The notes: generated by a model from the sequence alone, not told the origin. Shown: positions 1 to 10,689, numbered from the stretch's first letter. The stretch: 64,000 nucleotides of DNA from Chelydra serpentina (GCA_037349315.1 JBAIAC010000021.1:2604001-2668000); one strand, 5' to 3'. Made by a program: numbers and translations.

Positions 1-71
1 GGGAGTACCAGTGTCAACCCCCGCTGTATCAATTGCTCCCCACCAATCCGGTGGGTAGTGTAGACAAGACC
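1..71. mobile_element. Right end of a MITE (partial)
   Basis: Truncated by the window start. It is the right part of the element seen whole at 17553-17796, ending in the terminal repeat GTGTAGACAAGACC. Confidence 0.7.
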
Positions 72-80
72 TAAGTATTA

Positions 81-344
81 GGGCTAATGTACACTAGAAG
101 TGCTACAGTTCCCACTAGTGTTCAAGACACCAAGGTAGCATTCAAGACGCTCTAACCAAATGGGAGAGAGCTCCCTGTCAGCATAACACCGCTACCTCCC
201 TCAGAGGTGGTAGCTATGTTGGCAGGGAAACTCTCCCATCAACATAGCTCAGTTTACACCAGTGCATAGGATGGTATATTTTACACCACGCCGGGATGTG
301 GATGAGTGTTCTGGTAAGTTATAAGTTCTAGTATAGACAAGCCC
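81..344. mobile_element. Non-autonomous DNA transposon (MITE B), copy 1
   Basis: The left end GGGCTAATGTACACTAGAA is an imperfect inverted match to the right end TTCTAGTATAGACAAGCCC. It is flanked by TA on both sides. There is no coding capacity. Length and terminal sequence fit a Harbinger-like MITE, but the family is inferred from ends only. Confidence 0.65.
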
Positions 345-454
345 TAGATGGCATTCAAGTGCCACTAACTCATCCAGGAACACAAATCTGAGTTGTATAT
401 AAACAAAAAGAAGCCATTATAATAGCAAGTAACTGACATCTATCATCCCCGCCC

Positions 455-679
455 TTACCTTTTTTCTGGTGTATGACTTCTGATGGCACAATGAATTAGA
501 TGATGGGTAAGTGATGTAGTCACGCTAATCGTGATAGCAGCATCCACAGATGTCAAGCATCTGCATGTGCCATCAAGATGATAAAGAAGGCAGTCAATAA
601 CCAAACGGCAGGCTGCTTGTTGACCCTGTAACTCCAATTTCCAACCTTCCGGTCCTACCTGGCATTGCTTGCCTGACAA
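455..679 (-). other. Conserved 74-codon ORF, unknown nature
   Basis: An open frame kept in all four copies about 2.3 kb (copy 1) or 0.6 kb (copies 2 to 4) beyond the zinc-finger stop codon, on the same strand. Its last codons and stop overlap AAAAAAG|GTAAGG, which resembles a splice donor, so it could be an exon or a fossil of a mobile element. The copies differ by a handful of residues. I do not recognise a domain. No ATG starts it: the first codon is the near-cognate TTG. The flanking 345-1195 otherwise holds nothing I can name. Confidence 0.3.
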
Positions 680-1200
680 TTAGGTGTGAAGACAGGGCCC
701 TGGCTGCATTATGCATGAAGCTTGCTTCATAATTTTATCTCAAAGCCAAATCAAAACAACCTTCCTTTTGATTCAGTACTATGAGGGGCACACAGGGGAT
801 CTCACAGCCTTTCATTAACTCAGGAGACGAAAGTTCCTTTTCAGTGTCTGCCAGTATCTTTACCCATTATTCCTTTTTCCAAACAGAAACATCCCAGAAG
901 AAATAAAATAATTAATTCAATTTGTAGAGCCTGAGAGGAACGGAGCCACAGTGAAGAAATGGCTTGGGAGAAACCAGGACCTCCAAAGTGCAGTCTTGGC
1001 TCCAGTCATCTCTCTCTAAGCTGCAGCCCATAATGCCCAAAATAGAATATTTCAGTACCTCTAGGGTTAAATACTCCCAGCTCCAGGACCATAAAAATTA
1101 TTTTAACAAACTGAGCACCTAAACTCATGTCTGCTTAGTGAAAGGGTGGGAACATTATAGAGTGAAAGCAAGTTCTCCATCTTTTACAGACTTTGGGAAC

Positions 1201-2889
1201 CTTGTGACAGAGGATGTGGAGAAAGCTAGTGTACTCAATGCTTTTTTTGCCTCTGTCTTCACAGAAAAGGGCAGCTCCCAGATGGCTGCACTCCGCAGCA
1301 CGGTATGGGGAGGAGGTGACCAGCCCTCTGTGGAGAAAGAAGTAGTTCGGGACTATTTAGAAAAGCTGGACGAACACAAGTCCATGGGGCCGGATGCACT
1401 GCATCCGAGGGTACTAAAGGAGTTGGCCCATGTGATTACAGAGCCATTGGCCATTATCTTTGACAAATCATGGCAATCGGGGGAGGTCCCGGATGACTGG
1501 AAAAAAGCTAATGTAGTGCCCATCTTTAAAAAAGGGAAGAAGGAAGATCCGGGGAACTACAGGCCAGTCAGTCTCACCTCAATCCCTGGAAAAATCATGG
1601 AACAGGTCCTCAAGGAATCAATTTTGAACCACTTAAAGGAGGGGAAAGTGATCAGGAACAGTCAGCATGGATTCACCAAGGGCAAGTCATGCCTGACTAA
1701 CCTAATTGCCTTCTATGATGAGATAACTGGCTCTGTGGATGAGGGGAAAGCAGTGGATGTGCTATTTCTTGACTTTAGCAAAGCTTTTGATACAGTCTCG
1801 CACAGCGTTCTTGCCAGCAAGTTAAAGAAGTATGGGCTGGATGAATGGACGGTAAGGTGGATAGAAAACTGGCTGGATGGTCGTGCTCAACGGGTAGTGA
1901 TCAATGGCTCCATGTCTAGTTGGCAGCCGGTATCAAGTGGAGTGCCCCAAGGGTCGGTGCTGGGGCCGGTTTTGTTCAATATCTTCATCAACGACCTGGA
2001 GGATGGTGTGAACTGCACCCTTAGCAAGTTTGCAGATGACACTAAACTGGGAGGAGTGGTTGATACGCTGGAGGGTAGGGATAGGATACAGAGGGACCTA
2101 GACAAATTAGAGGATTGGGCCAAAAGAAATCTGATGAGGTTCAACAAGGACAAGTGCAGAGTCCTGCACTTAGGACGGAAGAATCCCATGCACTGCTACA
2201 GACTAGGGACCGAATGGCTGGGCAGCAGTTCTGCAGAAAAGGACCTAGGGGTTACAGTGGACGAAAAGCTGAATATGAGTCAACAGTGTGCCCTTGTTGC
2301 CAAGAAGGCTAACGGCATTTTGGGCTGTATAAGTAGGGGCATTTCCAGCAGATCGAGGGACGTGATTATTCCCCTCTATTCAGCACTGGTGAGGCCTCAT
2401 TTGGAGTACTGTGTCCAGTTTTGGGCCCCACACTACAAGAAGGATGTGGATAAATTGGAAAGAGTCCAACGGAGGGCAACAAAAATGATTAGGGGGCTGG
2501 AGCACATGACTTATGAGGAGAGGCTGAGGGAACTGAGATTGTTTAGCCTGCAGAAGAGAAGAGTGAGGGGGGATTTGATAGCTGCTTTCAACTACCTAAA
2601 AGGGGGTTCCAAAGAGGATGGATCTAGACTGTTCTCAGTGGTAGAAGATGACAGAACAAGGAGTAATGTCTCAAGTTGCAGAGGGGGAGGTTTAGGTTGG
2701 ATATTAGGAAAAACTTTTTCACTAGTAGGGTGGTGAAGCACTGGAATGGGTTACCTAGGGAGGTGGTGGAATCTCCTTACTTAGAGGTTTTTAAGGTCAG
2801 GCTTGACAAAGCCCTGGCTGGGATGATCTAGTTGGGGTTGGTCCTGCTTTGAGCAGGGGGTTGGACTAGATGACCTCCTGAGGTCCCTT
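1201..2889 (+). pseudogene. CR1 ORF2 reverse transcriptase fragment
   Basis: The reading frame runs from the truncation point to a stop at 2736 and covers most of a non-LTR reverse transcriptase: [21 protein letters not shown], the A motif [11 protein letters not shown], the B region [11 protein letters not shown], and the catalytic box FADDTK near 2029. A one-base frameshift near 2690 moves the conserved C-terminal part ([10 protein letters not shown]) to another frame that ends at about 2829. There is no endonuclease domain and no native start codon, since upstream bases 1138-1200 are host DNA. It is a dead copy, but only lightly decayed, so the insertion is fairly young. Confidence 0.9.
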
Positions 2890-2924
2890 CCAACCCTGAG
2901 ATTCTATGATTCTATGATTCTATG
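1201..2924 (+). mobile_element. CR1 LINE, 5'-truncated, private to copy 1
   Basis: The 3' end carries the CR1 signature: a conserved 3' UTR with GGTTGGACTAGATGACCTC, then three ATTCTATG-type octamers. Alignment with copies 2 to 4 shows the uninterrupted empty site (TTTGGGAACAGGGTG), so it inserted after this copy separated. The trinucleotide AAC flanks both sides (1198-1200 and 2925-2927), a very short or chance target duplication. It lies 60 bp past the zinc-finger stop, antisense to that gene, so it probably interrupts the 3' UTR. The 5' half of the LINE, including the endonuclease, is missing. Confidence 0.93.
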
Positions 2925-2984
2925 AACAGGGTGAAGTGAGAGATTGAAGAGGTTCCCTCCATCGAACACAAGGGTCAGGAGTCT

Positions 2985-4423
2985 CTATTCTGAGTGGATC
3001 CTCTGGTGTTTAGTAAGATATGATGAGCGAGCAAAGCGCTTCCCACACTGAGCGCAGGAATATGGTCGCTCTCCTGGGTGAGTTCTCCGATGCTGAGTAA
3101 GAGATGATGAGCGAGCAAAGTGCATCCCACACTGAATGCAAGAATATGGTCGCTCTCCTGAATGGATTTTCAGATGTTCAGTGAGAGATGATGAGTGAGC
3201 AAAGCATTTCCCACACTGAGTGCAGGGATAGGGTCGCTCTCCTGAATGGATTCTCAGGTGGTTGGTGAGGCCTGACAATTGGGTGAAACTTTTCCCGCAC
3301 TCAGTGCAGCAATAGGGTTTCTCTCCAGTGTGAATTCTCTGGTGGTTCTTGAGATGATATTTATAGACAAAGCCTTTTCCACAGTCAGTGCAGTAATGGA
3401 GTTTCCCAGTGTGGACTCCCTGGTGTCTAGCGAGACTGTCTCGATGACGGAATATTTTCCCACATTCAGCACAGCGATGGAGAGTCCCCACATTATGGGT
3501 TTCCTGGTGTCTCCTGAGAGTTTGAGGGAGACTGAATTTTTTCCCACACTCAGCACAGCCATAGGGCTGCTCCCCAGTGTGAATCCTCTGATGTCTGATC
3601 AAATGTTCTCGTAGGGAAAAAGATTTCCCACACTCATGGCACAAGAAGGGTCTCTCTTTGCTGTGGATTTTCAGGTGTCTAGTAAGACTTGATGAAACTT
3701 TGAAACCTTTCCCACATTGGTTGCAGCGATGGGGTCTCTTTTCTGAGTGGATTGCCTGATGATTACGAAATGTTGAGGAATCCATAAATCGCTTTCCACA
3801 CTCAGGGCAGGCATAGGGTCTCTCTCCTGAGTGGACTCTCTTGTGGACGTTAAGAGCGGATATATAGAGGAATCTTTTTCCACACTCAGCACAGCAATAG
3901 GGTCTCTCTCCCGTATGTATTCTCTGGTGGCCAATGAGATACGATAACTTGTAGAATATCTTCCCACATTCAGAACAGGGATGGTCTCTCTTCTTTTTGT
4001 GAGCTTTCCCATGTGCTCTGAACTCCTTCTTTCTCCTAAAGCTCTCCCCACACTCACTACAGTGATACAGTTTCTGTCTCCTATGAACCATCCAGTGGTG
4101 GCTTATCAGCTCTCTCTGCACCTTGAATTCTCCTCTGCACACACGGCAGGTAAATAGGCTCTTTCTGGGCTCAGCTTTTCCCGCAGCAGGAGGCTTTAGA
4201 TATGGCCTGGATCTCCTCTGATGGCCTCTTGAGGTTGCTGGCTCGTTCCTGATCAGATTTTTCCTCTGCCTTTGTGGCCTGACCTGCCTCTTGTGGTGTC
4301 TTCCCCTATCAGTTTTCCGGGAATGCTTCTTCCCTGATGTCCCTGGGAAAGGCCTGAGTGGCTGCAGGTTGCCAGGGCCTTCCGCAGGAATCTGCCCCTC
4401 AGCCTTGCTCAGGCTCCTCGCCC
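2985..4423 (-). CDS. KRAB zinc-finger protein, copy 1: 14-finger exon (exon 4)
   Basis: Last coding exon of a predicted nuclear DNA-binding repressor; the full CDS joins 9596-9722, 7924-8037, 5010-5099 and this exon (1,770 nt, 589 aa). The acceptor is CCACCAAGCAG at 4424. About 92 basic, proline-rich linker residues precede 14 C2H2 fingers (C-x2-C-x12-H-x3/4-H) from about residue 203 to the end. Several linkers are the classic TGERP or SGERP; those around fingers 5-6, 6-7, 8-9 and 9-10 are altered (SEKRP, SKERP, NVGTL, TGKLH). Contact residues -1/2/3/6 for fingers 6 to 10: VSSR, LEHR, LQTR, HDSR, YYHN; finger 14 is RSYK. Fingers 10 (YKYH) and 14 differ from every other copy. The stop at 2985-2987 is 60 bp from a CR1 insertion. 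Orthology to a named gene is not determinable here. Confidence 0.92.
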
Positions 4424-5009
4424 CTGCTTGGTGGGGAAGAGAATCCAGATGTTATTTCTTGTGCTGCTCACAAAGGGAAACCACTAATATTCCCAGCAGG
4501 GGGATGTGCCTGAAAAAGCTCCACACTCCTCCCCTCAGAACAGGGCCTACCCTCAGCATTTGAGTGCAAGAGGCCAAACTTCCAGGGGCCCCAGCACTGG
4601 GGAAGGAGAGGAAGGTCAGTGTCTCAGAGGCCCTGATAATAGCCCTCAAAGTAAATATGAAAATCAGCCCCCACAATTCTCTCCCTATTCTGAGGCCCGT
4701 CACCACACACCAGCAGTGACACCCCTTTCCCGAGGGACACACAGGGAACACTCACACTGTAATGGGATGTACTATGGAACATCCATGTTCTATGGAAAAT
4801 GGGGGAGGGGGAGAGACTCGGGGAATCTGCGTAAGGGGAGAGATGGAGTTTCTAAGGGGATATCAGGGTGAGGAGTTGTAGCACTTCTCATGTTTGGGCT
4901 GCAATCCCTAATATAATACTCTGGGAGGGGAGAGTTTCCAGCTGATGGACGATTCCTGAAATGAGCTCTCTGGCTCCCACTGGTGCAAAGGGCAGAGCTG
5001 GTTCCCTAC

Positions 5010-5099
5010 CTGCTCCAGGGGAAGAGCTTTGTGTGAGGAAGAAGCCCAAGGAGCTTTCAATTGCTGACCAGTCCCAGGTCTCTTCTGCATCTGGAAAAT
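5010..5099 (-). CDS. KRAB-ZNF copy 1, exon 3 (acidic linker)
   Basis: A 90-bp exon with acceptor TTTTGTCTTGGTGCAG and donor GAGCAG|GTAGGG. It starts and ends in phase 1, matching its neighbours, and encodes a short segment beginning DFPDAEETWDWSAIESS. The same sites and length are kept in all four copies. Without it the flanking exons would still join in frame, so alternative skipping is possible. No known domain is recognised; the acidic, tryptophan-bearing part is distinctive. Transcript evidence is needed to prove it. Confidence 0.7.
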
Positions 5100-5427
5100 C
5101 TGCACCAAGACAAAAGGTCTTATGTTGACATCACATAGACCGAATGAACATCACTGAGAGAATCCCTTTCCCCTGCACTGTAATTACTCATTTATGGTCA
5201 CTGTTGGACAGTGGGTTCCACAATGCAGAAGAGGGGAAGCTATTTGGGGCTCAACAGTTACTTTCTACTGTGGTAGCGCGATTCAGATCATGCTTCCATA
5301 GCATGAGGTGCTGCACAAAATTAGAGAGAGACGCCCTGATGTTGAAGAGCGTATATACTAAATACACAGATGGTGGGAGAGAACCACAGTCAAAGGAGTA
5401 AGTCCACAAATTTACCCTAATTGGCAG

Positions 5428-5919
5428 ACCTATCTGGCTTCAAGATTAAACTAGATAAGTTTATGGAGGCGATGGTTTGATGGGATAACATGATCTTAGT
5501 CAAAGGTCAATTAATTGCCATCAGTGGTAAATAGGACCAATGGTCAATCATGAGATGTTAGAAGTTACTACGAAGAACTTTTTCCTGGGTGTCTGGCTGG
5601 TGAGTCTTGCCCACATGCTCAGGGTTCAGCTGATCGCCATATTTGGGGTTGGGAAGGAATTTTTCTCTAGGGTAGATCAGCAGAGGCCCTGGAGGTTTTT
5701 CGCCTTCTTCTGCAGCATGGGGCACGGGTCACTTACTGGAGGATTCTCTGCATCTTGAAGTCTTTAAACCATGATTTGCGGACTTCAATAGCTGAGACAT
5801 AGGAGAGAGGATTATTCCAGGAGTGGGTGGGTGAGATTCTGTGGCCTGCATTTTGCAGGAGCTCAGACTAGATGATCATAATGGTCCCTTCTGACCTTAA
5901 AGTCTATGAGTCTATGAGA
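5428..5919 (+). mobile_element. Short CR1-like LINE fragment, private to copy 1
   Basis: Absent at the same site in copies 2, 3 and 4, where flanking sequence runs straight through. It begins in a decayed ORF2 C-terminus (GFKIKLDKF) and ends in the 3' UTR with CAGACTAGATGATCATAATGG and two AGTCTATG octamers. It is a different CR1 subfamily from the 1201-2924 element, judging by its 3' end. It sits in intron 2 (between exons 2 and 3) of the zinc-finger gene, antisense to it. Confidence 0.85.
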
Positions 5920-7565
5920 TTAATTGTAAAAACTGTGAGAAAGTTTGTAAAATGTTACAATATCTTACAACAATAAATGTTGATGGGAAAAGGTGCAACA
6001 TATTACCAAGACAATGGAACTAGTCTAGATAATAAACTATATATAACATAAATAATAAATAGATAATAAAGGCCTATAATGCAATTCAAGGACAGTGTTA
6101 AAATGATAGCTGTAAACAAGAGACGTGTGGAACTGCACATTAACGAACCAAAAATGACTGAGTTAGAATTTAGGCCTGGCAGAAAAACAATGAGGGGCTG
6201 GGTTATTTTGGCCATTACTTCCTTTTGGGGTTTCTCAAAAGAGAACACTTTCAGGGGAAAATAAAGGAGCGGGACTGAATGCAACCCTTGCTGACTGAAA
6301 AAACAACAGCAGGACCGTGCCAACAACTGCTGCAGTGAGCGATACCATCATGCTGCCACCCTGATCCTCTCTTGGGACGCCAGATCTTCATCCTAATCCG
6401 AAGAGGTGTTTTAACAAGACCGCGCCAGAGAAAGGGAGCCGGAGGATATTGCCACTGTTAACAGTTCTGGCTAACTCCTCCAAATCACCTGGAATGTGAC
6501 ATTTTGTCCCCATCCCTCCTAACCCTCATGAATTCTTCCCATTCCCCACCATATTTCTTCTCTTTCTTATTCTTCTCCCTTTGCCTTCTAGTAAATAAGA
6601 GTCTGGCTTAGCTGGCCAAAAATGCCATAGTTTAAAACCTTGCTGTAAGCCTGTGATCAAAGAGGCAGCCAAATGCATTGTCCAGAACAGACTAACGCTC
6701 AACAGGTTTGCCAGGCAGGTCTCCAATTGCCTGATCAGACCATGTGCTGTGCATGTGTTTCTCCAGCCATGAAGCGGCAAGTAAGAGTAAACTCGAGTCA
6801 GAAGCCGCATGTTCTATCTATGCTGTTCTTTTCTCTTCCCTCTTGAGTGTTTGTGTCTTGTTTAGTCTCCCAGGAAATGGGATCGGATTTTAATAATATC
6901 AACAACAGCTCCAGCCCATTTCAACTAGCTGCTTCTCTTTTCCCCAAAAGGACAGTTACCACCATTTTTAATACCATCTAAAAGACTTTCAAACACAGGC
7001 CTTTTGTCTAAAGCATCTCTCCGGGTAAAGGGAAAGGAAACAAGGGACATTGTCAAAATAAAAGTTCTTAGGTCATACCTGACATTTCAAATGCCTTAAC
7101 TCTTTTTTCCTTCCTTTTCTGTATCTTTAATAAAAGAATCGAAAGAATTTTTGTGGTGTATTCCATGGTATTACGCAGGCTTCTGTCTCTGTATTCCAAA
7201 CCCCAAAGCTTATTTAAGGCTCTTTAATGTTGGCCCTAACAGTGTCATGTGAACACCTTTGTCTTTTTGGGTCCATATAGTCTATATGAATTAATACAAT
7301 ATTGTCCAAGCTCAGCCAGCAGCTTAGTGGCAGAGTGAGGAATAGAGTCCAGGTCTCCTCACTCCCACAACATGATGGTGCCTCCCAAGCAGTCCTGGAG
7401 AGTAATAAGGAAATCCCTTATTAATGTCAACTGAGAGTCCAGAAAACCGATGGAACGATGATGGGTCCCTACAAAACTGGGCCTGAACTGGAAAGGGAGA
7501 TTCCCAAGTGCTGCTCGGCCAGTGATTCACACAGCCAGGGAGAGGTTACAAACACTTTGGCGGAC
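5920..7565. other. Intron 2 interior, no gene seen
   Basis: AT-rich near 6000-6080 (TAAATAATAAATAG-type runs), otherwise unremarkable single-copy-like DNA kept in all four copies (21420-23110, 40700-42390, 59940-61630). Short open frames here are not conserved in a coding manner. No RNA gene or element end is recognised. Confidence 0.5.
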
Positions 7566-7569
7566 AGGA

Positions 7570-7835
7570 TTACAATTCTAAATGATGTTGACAAACTGGA
7601 GAATTGGTCTGAAATCAACAACATGAAATTGAAGAAACAAGTTCAAAATAGTTCACTTAGGAAGGAAAAATGAAATGAACAATAGAAAATGGGGAATAAC
7701 TGGCTTGGCAGCAGTGCAGCAGAAAAGAACATGGGGGTTACAGTGGATCATGAATTGAATGAGAGCCGACAATGTGATACTGCTGCAAAAAAGCCTAATG
7801 ACATTAGACTAAAAGACTAACATTCTGGGATGTAT
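7570..7835 (+). mobile_element. Old CR1 ORF2 fragment, copy 1
   Basis: Translation in broken frames gives DVDKLENWSEIN followed by LGSSAAEKNMGVTV. These match, in order, the stretch after the catalytic box of the intact CR1 at 1201-2924 ([25 protein letters not shown]). Frameshifts and stops show age, and it is present in all four copies, so it predates the duplications. It lies about 90 bp from coding exon 2 on the opposite strand. Confidence 0.8.
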
Positions 7836-7923
7836 TGTCACTTTGGCCAAAATGTATCAGCATTTCAGCTGCGGTTCAGCTGCTCCTTCAAATCCCTGCA
7901 CATCACTTTAACTCCTTCCTCAC

Positions 7924-8037
7924 CTGGGCGGGTGACTCTCAGGACGTCCCCATCTTCGTCTTCTGTGGAACCGTGGACACACAGCTCTTCCCCTCGCTCT
8001 ATGCTGGAGATCATCACTGGCTTGGGGGTTTGGATTC
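7924..8037 (-). CDS. KRAB-ZNF copy 1, exon 2 (KRAB linker exon)
   Basis: A 114-bp exon with acceptor TTCTCTAAACAG and donor CGCCCAG|GTGAGG, in phase 1 at both ends. It encodes GIQTPKPVMISSIERGEELCV and an acidic tail (STEDEDGD). The core KP-x-x-IS-x-IERGEE matches the conserved segment that follows KRAB-A in vertebrate KRAB-ZNF proteins (KPDVISQLERGEE), which supports the exon call strongly. It is the second exon read from the promoter side and lies between the KRAB-A exon and the acidic exon. Confidence 0.86.
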
Positions 8038-8444
8038 CTGTTTAGAGAAAAGCATCACCCCTAAGAACTTCTACGAACATTGTACAGGTCCATATGCAAT
8101 GTTTGTGCCAGTCAGGCTATGAGCTAATTCTGAAGCCTAATAGGCAATTGTTTTCCATGTAAACATGAACTGCATCTTATGGACAACACTCCTGGTGCCC
8201 GGCAGTGGCGGGATATTGAGTTGCAAACAGGGATTGTGGGGTAACATGTGGCAAAAGCTGGATATTTCTCCTTGTCCTAGGAAAGTTACTCTACTATGGC
8301 CCTGTACCGCTCTCCCTTCTGTGGATATGTTTACATAGGAATTAAACACCTGTAGCTGGTCTGGATCAGATGACTTGGGCTTGAGCAGCTTGGGCTGAGG
8401 GATTTCAAAATTGCTGAGTGGATATTTAGAGGGAGGGTCCCAGA

Positions 8445-8880
8445 CAGGGCCGTACCTACCTATATTCAAAGTGCCCCAAATTTCCTGGTGCCCTACACAG
8501 CTGCATGCTGCTCCAGCCCCTTCTCTGCCTCTTCCCTCTTCCCCATGGCCCCTGCCCATGCTCCGCCCCACCTCTTCCCACCCCAGTTCTGTCCCCACTC
8601 CACTCCTTCCCCAATGCCCCCACCCCTGCTCCACCCCCACTCACCTGAGGACTGCAGCAGGGTCAGGCCTCCACTGACTGGCAGCGGGAAGTGCAGCACT
8701 GCGCCGCCGGTGAGTGCTGAGGGGTGGTTCCCCACTGTCCCCAAAGATAACACCACCCCTCCCCATCCCCCCCATGGAGGCCTGAAGCCAGCCACTCCCC
8801 CACTGCAGAGGCCTGGAGCCCCAAACACACTCCCTGCGGGGGGCCTGCGTAGGGCCCTAGAATGGCTAGTGATGGCCCTG
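8445..8880. mobile_element. hAT-type MITE, copy 1
   Basis: It starts CAGGGCCGTA and ends GATGGCCCTG, short inverted ends, and is flanked by an exact 8-bp direct repeat GTCCCAGA at 8437-8444 and 8881-8888, the target length of hAT transposons. The interior is C-rich on the plus strand, with runs of CCCC and CCACCCC; this makes many spurious open frames. It has no transposase. It lies in the intron between the KRAB-A exon and exon 2. Confidence 0.85.
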
Positions 8881-9205
8881 GTCCCAGAGCCCAAACTACA
8901 ACCGCAGCATGAACATATACACGGCAATTTTTAGCCTCCACAGACTGAGTCCCACGTTCTGAGTCAACTGACCCAAGCAAACCACAGCCGTGGTGTCGGT
9001 CTTTTATACCAGCTTAGATAAACCCAGTCTGTCTTTCTCCTTAACTATATTGTTGGCTGGCCTTTCATCCTGTAGCCTGCAAAACACACGGCCCTTTTCT
9101 GCTCATGTGCTCGGTCTGGGGAACTACAAGAGACACAATTCTCTTGCATTAAACTGTGGAGCACTAGTGACGATGGGTGGAAGGATCTCCTCTTGAAGAT
9201 ATGCA

Positions 9206-9410
9206 GTGTAGCTGTAGACGTATCAGTCCCAAGATATTAGAGAGACCAGGTGAATGAGGTAATATCTTTTATTGGACCAACTTCTGTTGGTGAGAGAGAG
9301 AAGCTTTCCTTTCCCAGACCTGAAAAAGAGCTCTGTGTGGCTCAAAAGCTCGTCTCTCTCACCAACAGAAGTTGGCCCAATAAAAGACATTACCTCACCC
9401 ACCTGGTCTC
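9206..9410. repeat. Foldback element, copy 1
   Basis: Two arms of about 56 bp (9243-9298 and 9354-9409) are near-perfect inverted repeats around a spacer of about 55 bp. Arm cores read CCAACTTCTGTTGGTGAGAG and its complement. The element is shared by all four copies in the intron next to the KRAB exon, so pre-mRNA would contain a long hairpin. The layout (inverted terminal arms, CAATAAA, AAAGCTC next to the arm) resembles the ends of the Penelope-like element at 28609, and I infer a solo terminus of a related family. Confidence 0.8.
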
Positions 9411-9595
9411 CCTATAAACTGCCTGCTCTGTTAAATTAAACATGCCTCTGTCCATCCACACCCACGCACCCCTCCATCGAACCCAATAGACACCGTTCCA
9501 CCCAACCACTCACACCAATGCTCCATCTCAGTTACTGTGTCTCTGTGCAACACCCAGTGCACTGGGGCCCCGATCTCACAGACACAGCTCCTCAC

Positions 9596-9722
9596 CTAAT
9601 GAGACCAGAGTCTGGTAATTTTCCCACATGACGTGTTTGTAAAGTTGCCTTTGCTCCTCGCCCAGCAGCGCCCACTCCACTGGGGAGAAATACATGGCCA
9701 CATCCTCAAACGTCACCGACAT
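9596..9722 (-). CDS. KRAB-ZNF copy 1, exon 1 coding (KRAB-A box)
   Basis: A 127-bp exon, the canonical length of a KRAB-A exon. It has acceptor TTGTCCTTTCAG directly before the ATG and donor CATTAG|GTGAGG. It encodes [17 protein letters not shown] through [15 protein letters not shown] recruits the TRIM28 corepressor in mammals. The DV pair is kept, but the usual DVMLE is HVMWE here. The ATG is the first codon after the acceptor; no ATG is seen in the candidate first exon, so this is the likely start. Copy 1 has V in SPVEW, where the other copies have A. Confidence 0.92.
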
Positions 9723-10407
9723 CTGAAAGGACAAACAACCCAACTCAGCATGGCAAAGTTTACACACTGGTAGAGGAACAGCTGTTGCAGGTGATGCAGA
9801 CATAGAGGGGTCCACGCAACTGGGAGGGCTCTGGGAGGCTTGAAAGTTCGTACAATTATTATAGGTGCAGATTTGCCACCGTGTGAAAAAAGTAATGGCC
9901 AGCGTTTTTCTGTGACTTTTTTTCTGTGTCTGTGACTCACCCCACACTGGTGGCTCCAGCAGATGCGTCCGGTCCCTGGCTGTGGTGTTGTATCCTGGCA
10001 CAAAGGGTTGCATCACTGCTGAGGGTTAGTCCTCCTGACTCTCTGTCATGAAGGGACAGGCCGGCCAAACGTCAGTGAGTGTCGCAGCAACCTGGAGCTC
10101 CAGATCACAGTCCCACTGACACTTAGCCTGCACACCCGACGCTATCACCATGCTGGAGGGCTAGACAGACCAAACCTGGGCAGCACGGCAACCTCACATG
10201 CCATGATGCAATGCCCAGAACAGGACACAGGGCCCAGCCCCTCAAGACCCTGCTGGAGCCACTGCTGCGGGGTGAGAGCGGGGAACTGGACTCAGCCATA
10301 CAGAATACAGGAGCTGCTGGAGCTGCACTGTGGGGTGAGTACAGGGTGTGTTCGCTCTCCAGTCGCTCCCTCCCTGGGCTTGCCCTCTGTATTGGGCGGG
10401 CATTAGG

Positions 10408-10535
10408 GGTATACTGTTGTAGCCTTGTCGGTCCCAGGATATCAGGAAGACCAGGTGGGGGATGTAAGATCTCTTTCTGGACCAACTTCTGTTGGCGAAA
10501 GAGAGAATTGCTTCAGCTACGCAGACCAGGGCCCT
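10408..10535. repeat. Half foldback-related repeat, copy 1
   Basis: TTGTAGCCTTGTCGGTCCC, then a degenerate copy of the foldback arm (GGACCAACTTCTGTTGG), lies between the KRAB exon and the CpG-rich promoter. Only one arm is present. The homologous piece occurs in copies 2 and 3 with small differences. Confidence 0.6.
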
Positions 10536-10689
10536 AGAGCCAGGCTCCTGCCTGAGTTCAAATATCTGCAGCGCAATTAAACAGCCCATGAGCCTCTGGG
10601 CCCGCTACAGGCTGTTAGTTGCCCCCTAGACAGACCCTGGGAGCCCCCGCCAGAGAGCTGTCGCTCAGGCAGTAGCAGCCCAGGCTTCT

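Noticed and set aside
1138..1200. GTG at 1138 as start of the CR1 protein
   Set aside because: Bases 1138-1200 are host flank shared with copies without CR1, so this cannot be the native start.
3254..4057. Extra ORFs in other frames of the zinc-finger exons (for example 3671-4057 and 3279-3614)
   Set aside because: The 84-nt finger repeat lacks stops in shifted frames; no domain in these frames, and the main frame explains conservation.
4908..5108. ORF starting MVQIFQMQKRPGTG across exon 3
   Set aside because: Wrong frame for splicing; the phase-1 frame (DFPDAEETW) joins both neighbouring exons.
8137..8934. Proline- or glycine-rich ORFs in the C-rich region (also 23681-24537, 42962-43818, 62250-63120)
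   Set aside because: They lie in a hAT-type MITE with low-complexity sequence; frames are not conserved among copies.
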